A model generated the notes under the pieces. That model was not told where the DNA came from and did not search any database. It saw only the letters and a program-made list of their open reading frames with translations. Shown piece after piece: positions 9,860 through 19,946 of a DNA stretch of 64,000 bases. Source of the DNA: Kitasatospora cheerisanensis KCTC 2395. Lineage in GTDB: Bacteria; Actinomycetota; Actinomycetes; Streptomycetales; Streptomycetaceae. The stretch covers positions 2,411,919 through 2,475,918 of the forward strand of contig NZ_KK853997.1 in NCBI RefSeq assembly GCF_000696185.1. Direction: 5' to 3'. Within the stretch, counting starts at the first letter, position 1. Every line of letters starts with the position of its first letter. A program made the translations under genes and the position numbers.

Positions 9860-12800
9860 TTACTTCTGGACGAACACCGCGACCGTCCGGCCCGGCACCG
9901 TGAAGGTGCCCGAGGCCGGGTCGAAGGCTGCCTGCCGGACCACCGGGTCGGCGCCCGCGGCCTGCACCCGGTGCAGCGCCTGCGCGGTGCCGCGCAGGCC
10001 CGCCACGGTCTGGGTCTGCGCGGTCGGGGTGGCGTTGAAGACCACCGTGAGGCCCTTCTCCGCGCCCTTCAGGCCGGTGCCGTCCAGGTGCATGGTGATC
10101 ACGCCCGGGTTCTCCCCCGCGGTGCCGGACAGCGGGAACGACAGCCGGCGCTGCACCTCCGCGGCGCTCGACAGCGAGAACAGCGGCGAGGACTGACGGA
10201 TCTTCAGGAACTGCTGGTAGATCGCCGTACTGGCGCCCGTCTCGTTGCAGCCCATCCGCAGCTTCGGGTCGGCCAGCAGTTGCTTGCTGCGGTCCCACAT
10301 CGCCTGGTTGTCGGCCGCCATCGGCAGGCCGCGGCCCCAGCCGTTGCCCTGCGCGCAGTCCCAGGAGATCGCGTTGAACCAGTCGCCGGAGTCGAAGGAG
10401 TTGGCGTCCAGCGACTTCGAGCGCAGCAGGTCGCTGCCGGCCTGCGCGAAGCCCGGGCCCTGGGAGAGCGCGGTCAGCGACAGGCCGAGCGCCTGCATCC
10501 GGGCCCGGTCGGCGGGCGAGGTGCCCTGCGGCAGCTTGAACGCCAGCGCGTCGTACAGGTCGGCGTTGTCGTGCGCGTCCAGGTACTCCACCGCCTCGCC
10601 GGGGTTCGCCGCGTAGCCGGTCGGGGCGCCGTTGTAGTCGACTCCCTTGCCGGTGACGGGCTTTCCGGCGGAGTCGGTGAACGCGTAGCCGGCCAGGTTG
10701 CCGGTCAGGCCGACCTTGATCTGGTCCATCTGGTGCAGCAGCCGGGCCTTCTGCTCCTCCGGGGTGCCGTTGTCCGCCGAGCCGTTCGGGTCGGTGTACA
10801 GGCCGGACGCGAAGCCCTGCTGCGGGGCCGAGGACAGCATGAAGTTGCCGCCGCGGCCGGCGTCCCGGATCCGGTCGTTGAAGGTGGCGATGCCGGTCCC
10901 GGCCATGTTGACCTGGGTGGCCTGGACGAACCGGGAGTCGTTGGCGACGGTGCCGAAGTTCCAGCCCTCGCCGTACAGGAAGACGTTCTTCCCGTCGACG
11001 CCGTCCTTCTGCGGGGTGAGCCCGGCCAGCGCGGACTGCACGTCCAGCATGGTCGACTTCGGGTCCAGGCCCATCAGGTCGAAGCGGAAGCCGTCCACCC
11101 GGTACTGCTTGGCCCAGGTGAGCACCGAGTCGACCACCAGCTTGTTCATCATGGCGTGCTCGGGCGCGGTGTCGGCGCAGCAGGAGTCGGTGGTGACCTT
11201 GCCGCTGTCGCTGAGGCGCTGGTAGTAGCCGGGGACGACCTTGTCGAGCACCGAGTGCTCGTCCTGCCCGGCCGCCGCGGTGTGGTTGTACACCACGTCG
11301 AGCACCACCCGCAGGCCGGCGTCGTGCATCGCCTGCACCATCTCGCGGAACTGCACGGTCCGCGCCGTGCCGTTCGGGTCCGTCGCGTACGAGCCCTCGG
11401 GCACGGTGTAGTGCAGCGGGTCGTAGCCCCAGTTGTAGGCGTCGTCGGCCTGCACGGCCGCCACGCACTCCTGCTGCTTGTCCGAGGCGGCGGGCAGCGC
11501 GGCCAGGTCGCAGGCGGGGAGCTTCTGCTCGGCCCGGTTCTCCCGGATGGTGGCGATGTCGAAGGTCGGCAGCAGGTGAACGGTCGTCACCCCGGCCGCG
11601 GCGAGCTCCTTCAGGTGCTGCATGCCCGCGGACTTCGACTGCGTGAACGCCAGGTAGGTGCCGCGCTCGTCGGCCGGCACGGTGCTGTCGGCGGCCGAGA
11701 AGTCCCGCACGTGCAGCTCCTGGATCTGCTGCTTCACGGCCGGGATCGCCGCCGGGCTGCGGTGCTGGTCCCAGCCCTTGGGCTTGGTGGCCGGGGCCGA
11801 CAGGTCGGCGACCAGGCTGCGCTTCGAGTCGGCGGCCAGCGCCGTCGAGTACGGGTCCGTGACGGTGTTGACGACCACCTTCTGGACGCTCGGCGCCCAC
11901 ACCGTGACCTGGTACAGGTAGTACTTTCCGTCGAGTTCCTTGGCGTCCTTGGTCAGCGACCAGACGCCCGACGCCTCGTCGCGCTTCAGCGGCACGGTCC
12001 TCGGGGTGCCGCCGCTCGCCCGGTCGAACAGCTGGACGGCGACCTCGGTCGCGGTCGGCGCCCACAGCGACAGCGTCACCGTGCGGTTGCGGCCGTTGCC
12101 CCGGCCCGGGCCGGTGTACACCGGACCGAGCTGGGCCTTGGCGGCGCGGCCCGCGTACAGGTCGTCCAGCACGCCGGGGATCTGCACGCCGGTGGCGGCG
12201 AGCGCCGCGCCGTTCGGCAGGTGCTCGGCGAACAGCAGCTGGCCGCGCAGCGCGTCGGTGATCCGGCCGGCGTCGCGCGGGTCGACGGTGAACGCCCGGT
12301 AGCCCGCCAGGTGCGGGAACTTCGCCTTCTGGGCGTCCGTCAGGCCGGCCGCCGGGGTGAGCCGGATCCAGTGGCCGGGCTTGGACAGCACGCCCTGCTC
12401 GACGGTGATGCCGCCCTGCGGGTCGTAGATCAGCTGGGCGCTGGTGCCGCCCTTCAGCTGGGCGTCCGCCGCACCGTAGCCGGCCGGCACCACGACGGTC
12501 CGCGCGTCGATCCACTGGGCCTTCGCGGAGCCCGGGTCGAGCTGCGAGGAGGCGCCGGCGGTCTGCGGCAGCAGGTAGCCCTCCTGGCCGCCGACGATCC
12601 ACACCTCGCGGCCGGAAGTGGCGAAGTTCAGCGACTGGTCCTGCGGCAGGTCCTTGTCGTTGCCGTTGTGGATGATGTAGCTGAGGCTGGTCGCGCCCGC
12701 CGCCAGCGGCACCTCGAAGACCGCGCCGAACGCGTCCTTGCGGGCCGGCATCAGCGGGTTGCCCCAGTCGGTCGGGGTGGCCGCGCCGGTCCAGTCGTGC

Positions 12801-15391
12801 AGGCCCCAGCCGTCGTAGTCGCCGTCGGCCCGCCGGTAGTGGATGACGGCCTTGCCCTCCGGCACCGGCTGCGCCCCGTCCGGGTTCGCGGTGCGGACGG
12901 TCGGGTCGCCCTCCTTGACCCACACCTCGCCGGTGGCGGAGACGTCGATGTGCCGGTCCTGCTCGACGTCCTTGGTGCCGTTCTTCTCCACCACGAACCC
13001 GACGTCGGACGCCCCGCTCTTCAGCTTCACGTACGCGAACGCGCCGTACGCGTCCCGCCCGACGAAGCCGTGCCCGTCCGGCCAGGTGGTGCCTTCGCCG
13101 TCGGCGATGTCGCCCCAGGTGTACAGGTTCCAGCCGTCGTAGTTCCCGTCCTGCCGCTGGTAGTGCACCACGGCGTACGGCCGGGTCACGGCGCTCGGCG
13201 CGGGCGCCGGCGGCTGCTGGCCGGTGGTGAACCGGCCTTCGGCGGAGGCGAGCCGGCCCGCCGAGTCCTGCACCACGGCCTTGAACCGCACCACCGTGCC
13301 GGGCGCCACCCCGTCCAGGTTCCGGGTGACCCGGTACACCCCGTTGTCGGCGGTGCCGAGGGTCTGCCACGGCCCGTTGCCCACCTGCGCGGCGAAGGTG
13401 ACGCGGTCGAAGCCGCCGCCGGGCACGGTCGCGCCGAGCGCCACCGTCCCGTACGAGCCGTCGGCCGGGGCGTTCACCGTGATCGACGGACCGTCAGCGG
13501 GCTTGGCCAGCTTGTGCTTCGCCTTCAGCACCAGCGAGGACATCGCCGGGACGGTGACCGTCGCCCTGCCGTCCGCGCCGCTGCTCACCTTCCCCTGGAA
13601 CCCGTACAGGCCGTCGAAGTCCATGCCCGCCGAGAAGGTGTCCAGCGTGACGGTCTTCGCCTCGGCCGCGTTGTTCACCGCCACCAGGTACTCGACCTGC
13701 TCCTTGGCGTCGATCCGGGAGAACGCGTACACGCCCGGCCCGTCCGCCGCGTACCGCTCCACCTGCGCGCCGTCCGCGAGCGCCGGGTTGTCCTTGCGCA
13801 GCTTCGCCAGCCCGGCGATGCCCCGGTACAGCTCACCGTCCTTGCCGTACCGGTCCTGCGAGCCGGGCGTCCCGCCGATCACCGCGTCGCTGTTGTACGA
13901 CGGGGTCTTCGAGGCGAACATGTCCTGCCGGGCGTCCTTGTCGCCGCCCGCGCCGGTGAAGCCCTGCTCGTCGCCGTAGTAGACCACCGGCTGACCGCGC
14001 GTCAGGAACTGCAGCTCGCCGGCCAGCCGGTCCTTCTTCAGCAGCAGCTCGCCGGACGCCCCCGGGTTGTCGCTCTGCAGGAACGACCCGAACCGGCCCA
14101 TGTCGTGGTTGCCGAGGAAGGTCGGCAGCTCGTACGCGTCGGTGTCCGCCGTCGTGTACCGGTAGTCCTGCGCGTACAGCTCGCTCAGCGCCTTCGCCGA
14201 GCCGTTCTGCGACACGTACTTGCGGGCCGCCTCCTGGAACGCGAAGTCCAGCGTCGCCTGCAGCTTGCCCTCGGTGACGTACGGGGAGGTCACCGCCGGG
14301 TCGCCCGAGTACACCTCGCCGAACATGAAGAACTTCTTGTTGCCCTGCTGCGCCGCGAACTGCTTCAGGGCCGGCGCCCACTGCTCCCAGAACGCCAGGT
14401 TCACGTGCTTGACGGTGTCGATCCGGAAGCCGTCCACCCCGGTCTCGGCCACCCACTGCTGGTAGATCTTCTCCATCCCCGCGACGACCTTCGGGTTCTG
14501 GGTGTCCAGGTCGTCCAGCCCGGAGAAGTCGCCCTCGGTCGCGGACTCGCCGACGAAGGTCGAGTTGCCCCGGTTGTGGTACAGCGACGGGTCGTTCAGC
14601 CAGGACGGCGTCTTCGCGTTCGCGTCCGCCGGGGTGCGCAGCACCGGGGAATAGGGGAAGGAGTCCTTCGAGATGCTCGGCCACTGCGCCCGGGCGTCGG
14701 CGACCGCCGTCTCGTCCACCGGGTTCCCGTCCGCGTCGAGCGTCGGGTACGCGCCCGCCGACCGGTAGTCGTAGGAGCCCTCCGCGTAGTCGATGACGTC
14801 CGCGGTGTGGTTGGTGATGACGTCGAAGAAGACCTTGATGCCGCGCTTGTGCGCCTTGTCGATCAGCTCCTTGAGCTGCGCGTTGGTGCCGAAGTGCGGG
14901 TCGACCTGGGTGAAGTCGGTGATCCAGTAGCCGTGGTAGCCCGCCGAGGCGTCCGCCCCCGCGCCCTGCACCGGCTTGTTCTTGAAGATCGGCGCCATCC
15001 AGATCGCGGTGGTGCCGAGGTCCTGGATGTAGTCGAGCCGGTCGATCAGGCCCTTCAGGTCGCCGCCGTGGTAGAAGCCCTTGTCGGCCGGGTCGAGGCC
15101 GTTGTCCATCCGGCCGCCGGTGATGCCGCCGGTGTCGTTGCCGGTGCTGCCGTTGGCGAACCGGTCCGGCAGCACGAAGTAGAACTGCTCCCGGGTCAGG
15201 TCGTGCCGGGCCGCGGTCGCCGCCAGCGCCGCGTCCGACGGCGGGGCCGGCGGGGCGGGCGCCGCGGCCGACGCCAGCGGCACGGCGCCCAGGGTGGCGG
15301 CGATCAGCGAGGCCGCCACCAGGACGGAAGCCCGTCCGGGACGGCGGTACGGGGTCGTGCGGCGCGGGGAACGGGACTGGGCATCGGCCAC
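9860..15391 (-). CDS. pulA: Secreted bifunctional alpha-amylase / type I pullulanase
   Basis: This 1843-residue exported enzyme joins two GH13 catalytic units. The N-terminal unit (about 45-620) has DVITNH, GFRIDTVKH, FGEVYSG and FLGNHD, typical of an alpha-amylase. Two related carbohydrate-binding modules follow, each with a DGxYDGW motif (near 735 and 850, CBM41-like), then a CBM48-like region. The C-terminal unit has the pullulanase signature YNWGYDP (near 1317), DVVYNH, GFRFDLMGL, YGEGWNFG and AHDN, and should cut alpha-1,6 branches. The fusion would degrade branched starch on its own. The family is known in streptomycetes. A CTTGCAG/CTTGCTG pair in the promoter suggests MalR control shared with the amylase at 1843-3570. 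The frame is intact. Confidence 0.92.
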   Translation of the reverse strand: MADAQSRSPRRTTPYRRPGRASVLVAASLIAATLGAVPLASAAAPAPPAPPSDAALAATAARHDLTREQFYFVLPDRFANGSTGNDTGGITGGRMDNGLDPADKGFYHGGDLKGLIDRLDYIQDLGTTAIWMAPIFKNKPVQGAGADASAGYHGYWITDFTQVDPHFGTNAQLKELIDKAHKRGIKVFFDVITNHTADVIDYAEGSYDYRSAGAYPTLDADGNPVDETAVADARAQWPSISKDSFPYSPVLRTPADANAKTPSWLNDPSLYHNRGNSTFVGESATEGDFSGLDDLDTQNPKVVAGMEKIYQQWVAETGVDGFRIDTVKHVNLAFWEQWAPALKQFAAQQGNKKFFMFGEVYSGDPAVTSPYVTEGKLQATLDFAFQEAARKYVSQNGSAKALSELYAQDYRYTTADTDAYELPTFLGNHDMGRFGSFLQSDNPGASGELLLKKDRLAGELQFLTRGQPVVYYGDEQGFTGAGGDKDARQDMFASKTPSYNSDAVIGGTPGSQDRYGKDGELYRGIAGLAKLRKDNPALADGAQVERYAADGPGVYAFSRIDAKEQVEYLVAVNNAAEAKTVTLDTFSAGMDFDGLYGFQGKVSSGADGRATVTVPAMSSLVLKAKHKLAKPADGPSITVNAPADGSYGTVALGATVPGGGFDRVTFAAQVGNGPWQTLGTADNGVYRVTRNLDGVAPGTVVRFKAVVQDSAGRLASAEGRFTTGQQPPAPAPSAVTRPYAVVHYQRQDGNYDGWNLYTWGDIADGEGTTWPDGHGFVGRDAYGAFAYVKLKSGASDVGFVVEKNGTKDVEQDRHIDVSATGEVWVKEGDPTVRTANPDGAQPVPEGKAVIHYRRADGDYDGWGLHDWTGAATPTDWGNPLMPARKDAFGAVFEVPLAAGATSLSYIIHNGNDKDLPQDQSLNFATSGREVWIVGGQEGYLLPQTAGASSQLDPGSAKAQWIDARTVVVPAGYGAADAQLKGGTSAQLIYDPQGGITVEQGVLSKPGHWIRLTPAAGLTDAQKAKFPHLAGYRAFTVDPRDAGRITDALRGQLLFAEHLPNGAALAATGVQIPGVLDDLYAGRAAKAQLGPVYTGPGRGNGRNRTVTLSLWAPTATEVAVQLFDRASGGTPRTVPLKRDEASGVWSLTKDAKELDGKYYLYQVTVWAPSVQKVVVNTVTDPYSTALAADSKRSLVADLSAPATKPKGWDQHRSPAAIPAVKQQIQELHVRDFSAADSTVPADERGTYLAFTQSKSAGMQHLKELAAAGVTTVHLLPTFDIATIRENRAEQKLPACDLAALPAASDKQQECVAAVQADDAYNWGYDPLHYTVPEGSYATDPNGTARTVQFREMVQAMHDAGLRVVLDVVYNHTAAAGQDEHSVLDKVVPGYYQRLSDSGKVTTDSCCADTAPEHAMMNKLVVDSVLTWAKQYRVDGFRFDLMGLDPKSTMLDVQSALAGLTPQKDGVDGKNVFLYGEGWNFGTVANDSRFVQATQVNMAGTGIATFNDRIRDAGRGGNFMLSSAPQQGFASGLYTDPNGSADNGTPEEQKARLLHQMDQIKVGLTGNLAGYAFTDSAGKPVTGKGVDYNGAPTGYAANPGEAVEYLDAHDNADLYDALAFKLPQGTSPADRARMQALGLSLTALSQGPGFAQAGSDLLRSKSLDANSFDSGDWFNAISWDCAQGNGWGRGLPMAADNQAMWDRSKQLLADPKLRMGCNETGASTAIYQQFLKIRQSSPLFSLSSAAEVQRRLSFPLSGTAGENPGVITMHLDGTGLKGAEKGLTVVFNATPTAQTQTVAGLRGTAQALHRVQAAGADPVVRQAAFDPASGTFTVPGRTVAVFVQK

Positions 15392-15447
15392 GGCGGGGCT
15401 CTCCCTAGGGGCGCTCGGGCAGGGTGGGTGGCGTGGAACCTAGCGCT

Positions 15448-15467
15448 CTGCAAGATGTTTCAGCAAG
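15448..15467 (-). promoter_or_regulatory. Pullulanase promoter, probable MalR-type site
   Basis: On the minus strand CTTGCTG (15467-15461) and CTTGCAG (15454-15448) form a direct repeat, followed after a few bases by TAGGTT as a possible -10 box. CTTGCAGAG is shared exactly with the amylase promoter near 3690-3704. Confidence 0.55.
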
Positions 15468-15588
15468 ATGCGAAAGGCGTTCCGGCCGTGAGTCATATCG
15501 AGTCGTGACCTGAGCCCGCCCCGCGGCCCCCCAGGGGTCCGGGCACGAACCACACCCCGGTTCGACCCCCGGTAACCCGCGCGCCACA

Positions 15589-16659
15589 ATGGACCGCATG
15601 CGCCTCGAAAACCGATCGACCCCTACCCCCGTAGGGGGACAGTCGGTGAAGAATCCCCAACCAGAGGATGAGCAAGCGACCACACCTCGTCTGGCAGACT
15701 TCTCGTCCATGGGGGAACCGACCGAGATCCACGCAGCCGACGCCGAACGCGCCGAGCGGGGCGCGCGCGACGGTTCCGACCCGGGCACGGACCACACCGC
15801 CCGCACGCCCGGCGGAGCCACCCGCGTCGCCCAGACGCCCACCGCCGCCCTCCGCGGCCGCCTCCGCGAACAGCGGCGCACCCCGCGCCGCCCGCGGCTG
15901 CTCTTCGAACTCGCCCTGATCGGCATCAGCTACTGGCTGTACTCGCTGGTCCGCAACGCCGTTCCCGAACAGGCCGCGATAGCGCAGAAGCACTCCAGCT
16001 GGGTCTGGGACCTCGAACACACCCTCGGCATCGCCGTCGAGCGCTCGATCAACCACGGCGTGAACTCGGTGACCTGGCTGATCGTCGGGATGAACTACTA
16101 CTACGCCACCCTGCACTTCATCATCACCATCGGCGTGCTGGTCTGGCTCTACCGCTCCCACCCCGGCCGCTACGCCGCCACCCGCACCGTGCTGTTCATC
16201 ACCACCGGCATCGCCCTGGTCGGCTTCTACTTCTTCCCGCTGGCCCCGCCCCGGCTGATGACCGACGGCGGCTTCATCGACACCGTCAAGGTCCACGACA
16301 CCTGGGGTTCGATGGCCTCCGGCGCCGGCGCGCACGTCTCCAACCAGTTCGCCGCGATGCCCTCCATGCACATCGGCTGGTCGATGTGGTGCGGCCTCAC
16401 CATCTTCTTCCTGGCCCGCCGCACCTGGGTCCGCGTGCTCGGCCTCGCCTACCCCCTGGTCACCCTCAGCGTGATCGTCTCCACCGCCAACCACTTCTGG
16501 CTGGACGCCGTCGGCGGCGAGATCTGCCTGCTGGTCGGCTTCCTCGCCGCCCGCGTGATCTACCACAACTGGGTCTACCGCCTCCCCCGCCGACCGGACG
16601 ACCCCGCCGAGCAGGCCCTGACGGTCCCGGTCTCCTGGGACACCAAGGTCTCGGCGTAG
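15589..16659 (+). CDS. PAP2-superfamily membrane phosphatase/phosphotransferase (inositol phosphorylceramide synthase-like)
   Basis: The protein of up to 356 residues has a long charged N-terminus followed by about six membrane helices. The PAP2 motifs are visible as AMPSMHIGWS (near 257, with the phosphate-site His) and STANHFWLDAVGG (near 300, nucleophilic His and supporting Asp). Such proteins act on lipid phosphates at the membrane, and this branch resembles AUR1-like enzymes. Start choice is uncertain: ATG at 15589, 15598 and 15709 are all in frame. A CCCCTAC/GTAGGGG hairpin (15620-15637) would lie in the leader if 15709 is used. The gene is convergent with glnE. Confidence 0.8.
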   Translation: MDRMRLENRSTPTPVGGQSVKNPQPEDEQATTPRLADFSSMGEPTEIHAADAERAERGARDGSDPGTDHTARTPGGATRVAQTPTAALRGRLREQRRTPRRPRLLFELALIGISYWLYSLVRNAVPEQAAIAQKHSSWVWDLEHTLGIAVERSINHGVNSVTWLIVGMNYYYATLHFIITIGVLVWLYRSHPGRYAATRTVLFITTGIALVGFYFFPLAPPRLMTDGGFIDTVKVHDTWGSMASGAGAHVSNQFAAMPSMHIGWSMWCGLTIFFLARRTWVRVLGLAYPLVTLSVIVSTANHFWLDAVGGEICLLVGFLAARVIYHNWVYRLPRRPDDPAEQALTVPVSWDTKVSA

Positions 16660-16677
16660 CGAAGGCGGAGCACCGGA

Positions 16678-16735
16678 CCGGGGCGCGAGGGACTGCGCGA
16701 GGCGGAAGGCACCCACCCGCAAGACCGCGCCCCGG
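16678..16735. terminator. Possible bidirectional terminator between the PAP2 gene and glnE
   Basis: CCGGGGCGCG (16678-16687) is complementary to 16726-16735, with a long 38-base loop. It lies between two convergent gene ends, but the long loop makes it a weak candidate. Confidence 0.3.
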
Positions 16736-16775
16736 GCAGTGACGTGCACGTGATCCCGACCTTCCGGCTCCGTCC

Positions 16776-19700
16776 TCACTCCGTCCCGTAGAACAGCCGC
16801 TCCACCGCGTGCCGCGCCCGCCGCGTCGTGCGCCGGTAGTCGTCCAGCAGCTCCCCCGAGTGCCCGACCCCGTAGCCCAGGTACCGGGCCACGCCCGCCA
16901 GTTCCCGCGCGTCGCCGGGGAAGCTGTCGCCCGCCCGCCCGCGGACCAGCATCACCGCGGCGCGGACCCGGGAGGCCAGCACCCAGGCCGCGTCGAGCAC
17001 CTCCGCGTCCTCCTGTTCCACCAGCCCCGCCGCTGCGGCCGCGGCCAGCGCCGCCCTGGTGCGGGTGGTGCGCAGGTCCGGGACGGCGTGGCCGTGGCGG
17101 AGCTGGAGGAGCTGCACCGTCCACTCGACGTCCGCCAGCCCGCCGCGGCCGATCTTGGTGTGGGTGGTGGGGTCGGCGCCGCGCGGCAGCCGTTCGGTCT
17201 CGATGCGGGCCTTGATCCGGCGGATCTCCATCAGGTCGCGTTCGGGGACGCCCGTCCCCGGGTACCGCAGCGGGTCGATCAGCTCCCGGAACCTCTCGCC
17301 GAGCTCGGGGTCGCCCGCCATCGGCTCGGCCCGCAGCAGCGCCTGGCTCTCCCAGGCGTGCGACCAGCGCGCGTAGTACCCGGCGTACGAGGCGAGGGTG
17401 CGGACCAGCGGGCCGTTGCGGCCCTCGGGCCGCAGGTCGGCGTCGACCTCCAGCGGCGGTTCGACGGAGGGCGCGGAGAGCAGGGTGCGCAGCTCGCCGA
17501 TGACGGCCTTGGCGGCGGCCGCCGCGTCCTCGTCGAGGACGCCGAGTCGCGGCTCGTGGACGAAGAGCACGTCCGCGTCGGAGCCGTAGCCGAGTTCGTG
17601 ACCGCCGAACCGGCCCATGCCGATGACGGCGAGCCGGGTGGGGAGTTCGCCGTTGCGGGCCTCCCAGCCGTCGACGGCGGCGCGCAGCGCGCCCTGCAGG
17701 GTGGCGGCGGTGATCGAGGTGAGCGCCTCGCCGGCGGCGTCCAGCGCGGTGGCGGGGTCGTCGTCCAGGCGTCCGAGCAGGTCGGCGGCGGCGGTGCGGA
17801 ACAGTTCGCGGCGGCGGACGGCGCGGGCGGCGGCGACGCCGGCGGCCGGGCCGGGGCGCGGCCGACCGCGGCCAGGATCTCCGACTCCAGGGCGGCCCGG
17901 CCGCGCGGGTTCAGCCCGTTCGGGTCGCCCAGTATGGCGACCGCCTCGGGGGCGCGCAGCAGCAGGTCGGGGGCGAAGCGCCCGGCGGACAGCACCCGGG
18001 CCAGCTGCTCGGCGGCGGCGCCCTCGTCGCGCAGCAGGCGCAGGTACCAGGGGGTGCCGCCGAGCGCGTCGGAGACCTGGCGGAAGTTGAGCAGTCCGGC
18101 GTCGGGGTCCGCGGAGTCGGCGAACCGGCCGAGCAGCACCGGCAGCAGGGTGCGCTGGATGGCGGCCTTGCGGCTGACGCCGGAGGCGAGCGCGGAGATG
18201 TGCCGGAGCGCGGCGGCCGGGTCGGCGTAGCCGAGCGCGGCGAGGCGCTGCTTGGCGGCCTCGGCGGTGAGTCCGGCGGCGCCGGAGCGGGTGACCCGCA
18301 GTTCGGCGACCGGCAGTTCGGCGACGGCGTCCAGCAGCGGGCGGTAGAACAGCCGCTCGTGCAGCCGCCGCACCTCCACCGCGTGGCGCTTCCACTCGCG
18401 TTGCAGCGCGGCGACCGGGTCGAGCCGGCCCGCGCCGCCGTCGCCGTCGCCGATCAGCGGGGCCATGGTGCGGGCCAGCCGGCGCAGGTCGGCGGGGTCG
18501 GTGGGCATCAGGTGGGTGCGGCGCAGCCGGTGCAGCTGGATGCGGTGTTCGAGGGTGCGCAGGAAGCGGTAGGCGCCGTCCAGCGAGGCGGCGTCGGCGC
18601 GGCCGACGTAGCCGCCGGCGGAGAGTGCGGAAAGCGCTTCCAGGGTGTTGCCGGAGCGCAGTGACTCGTCGGTGCGGCCGTGCACGAGCTGCAGCAGCTG
18701 AACGGCGAACTCGACGTCCCGCAGGCCGCCCGGGCCGAGTTTGAGCTGCCGGTCGAGTTCACCGGCCGGGATCGCGTCGACCACCCGGCGGCGCATCTGC
18801 TGGACGTCGGCGACGAAGTGCTCGCGGGCCGCGGCCTGCCAGACCAGCGGGGCGACGGCCTCGCAGTAGGCCCGGCCGAGTTCGGCGTCCCCGGCGACCG
18901 GGCGGGCCTTCAGCAGGGCCTGGAACTCCCAGGTCTTGGCCCACCGGCCGTAGTAGGCGAGGTGGCTGGCCAGGGTGCGCACCAGCGGTCCGTTGCGGCC
19001 CTCGGGGCGGAGGTTGGCGTCCACCGGCCAGATCACGCCCTCGCCGGTGGTGTCCGAGCAGAGCCGCATCAGGTGCGCGGCCAGCCGGGTCGCGGACTGC
19101 ATGGCCCGCTGCTCGTCGACGCCGTCGCGCGGCTCGGCGACGAAGATCACGTCCACGTCGGAGACGTAGTTGAGCTCCCGGCCGCCGCACTTGCCCATGC
19201 CGATCACCGCCAGCCGGCAGGCGGCGGCCGCCTCCGGGTCGTGGGCGGCGGCGAGGTCGAGGGCGGTCTGCAGGGTGGCGCCCGCGAGGTCGGCGAGTTC
19301 GGCGGCGGTCTGCGGCAGGTCGGTGGTGCCGGACAGGTCGCGGGCGGCGATCGCCAGCAGGCAGCGCCGGTAGGCGGCGCGCAGCGCGTCGGCCTCGCCG
19401 TTGCCGCCGTTCCCCGCCTCCTCGGTCGCGGGCCGGACGCGGCGGGCGAGTTCGCCGAGGAAGTCGCTCCGCCCGGGGTGGATGTCGCGGAGCTCGAAGC
19501 TGACCAGGGCGTGCCAGTCCCGGGGGTGCCGGGCCAGGTGGTCCCCGAGTGCGGTGGACGCCCCGAGCACGCCGAGCAGCCGGTCCCGCAGCGGCTTCGA
19601 GGTGGTGAGGGTGTCGCGCAGCGTGTGCCGCTCGTGCGGATCGAGCGCCTCCAGCAGCCGGGCCAGCCCGAACAGCGCCTGGTCCGGATCCGCCGCCGCC

Positions 19701-19852
19701 CCGAGCGCGTCCAGCAGCACCGGATCGGCGGCGAGCCCCTGCAGCTCCGGTTCGTCGAGCAGCCGCACCGCCTGGTCCGGATCGGAGAACCCGCGCCGCA
19801 CCAGTCGGGTCTCCAGCCGGCTCACCCGGCTCCCGGCCCGTTCCTCCACCAC
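16776..19852 (-). CDS. glnE: Glutamine synthetase adenylyltransferase GlnE, frame broken by one apparent missing base
   Basis: GlnE adds and removes AMP on glutamine synthetase I. Two nucleotidyltransferase halves are clear: the N-terminal one has AVIGMGKCGGRELNYVSDVD, the C-terminal one AVIGMGRFGGHELGYGSDAD, each followed by DANLRPEGRNGPLVRTLAS or its near copy. The start is the GTG at 19852, seven bases after GGGAGGC; a longer frame begins at 19906. Near 17840-17880 the frame moves by one base within a GC-rich tract: upstream it reads EILAAVGRA, downstream AARAVRRRELF. Restoring one base gives about 1025 residues, normal for the family. I infer a sequence error rather than a dead gene. It neighbours glnA2 but is not in one operon with it. 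Confidence 0.88.
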
Positions 19853-19946
19853 TGACCCGCCTCCCGTGGCCGTCCCTCCCCGAAGCGTACGTTCCCGGCG
19901 CGCCAACCTCTGGCAGCACTCGGCGCGGGCCTCCTACGCTGGCTGC

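Noticed and set aside
9551..15508. A 1985-codon plus-strand frame opposite the pullulanase
   Set aside because: It is the antisense shadow of the intact pullulanase; its composition is rich in Arg, Val and Gly, with no domain pattern.
16776..19852. Two separate adenylyltransferase genes instead of one glnE
   Set aside because: The two halves follow the order and spacing of a single GlnE, and a one-base change joins them. The downstream half has no start signal.
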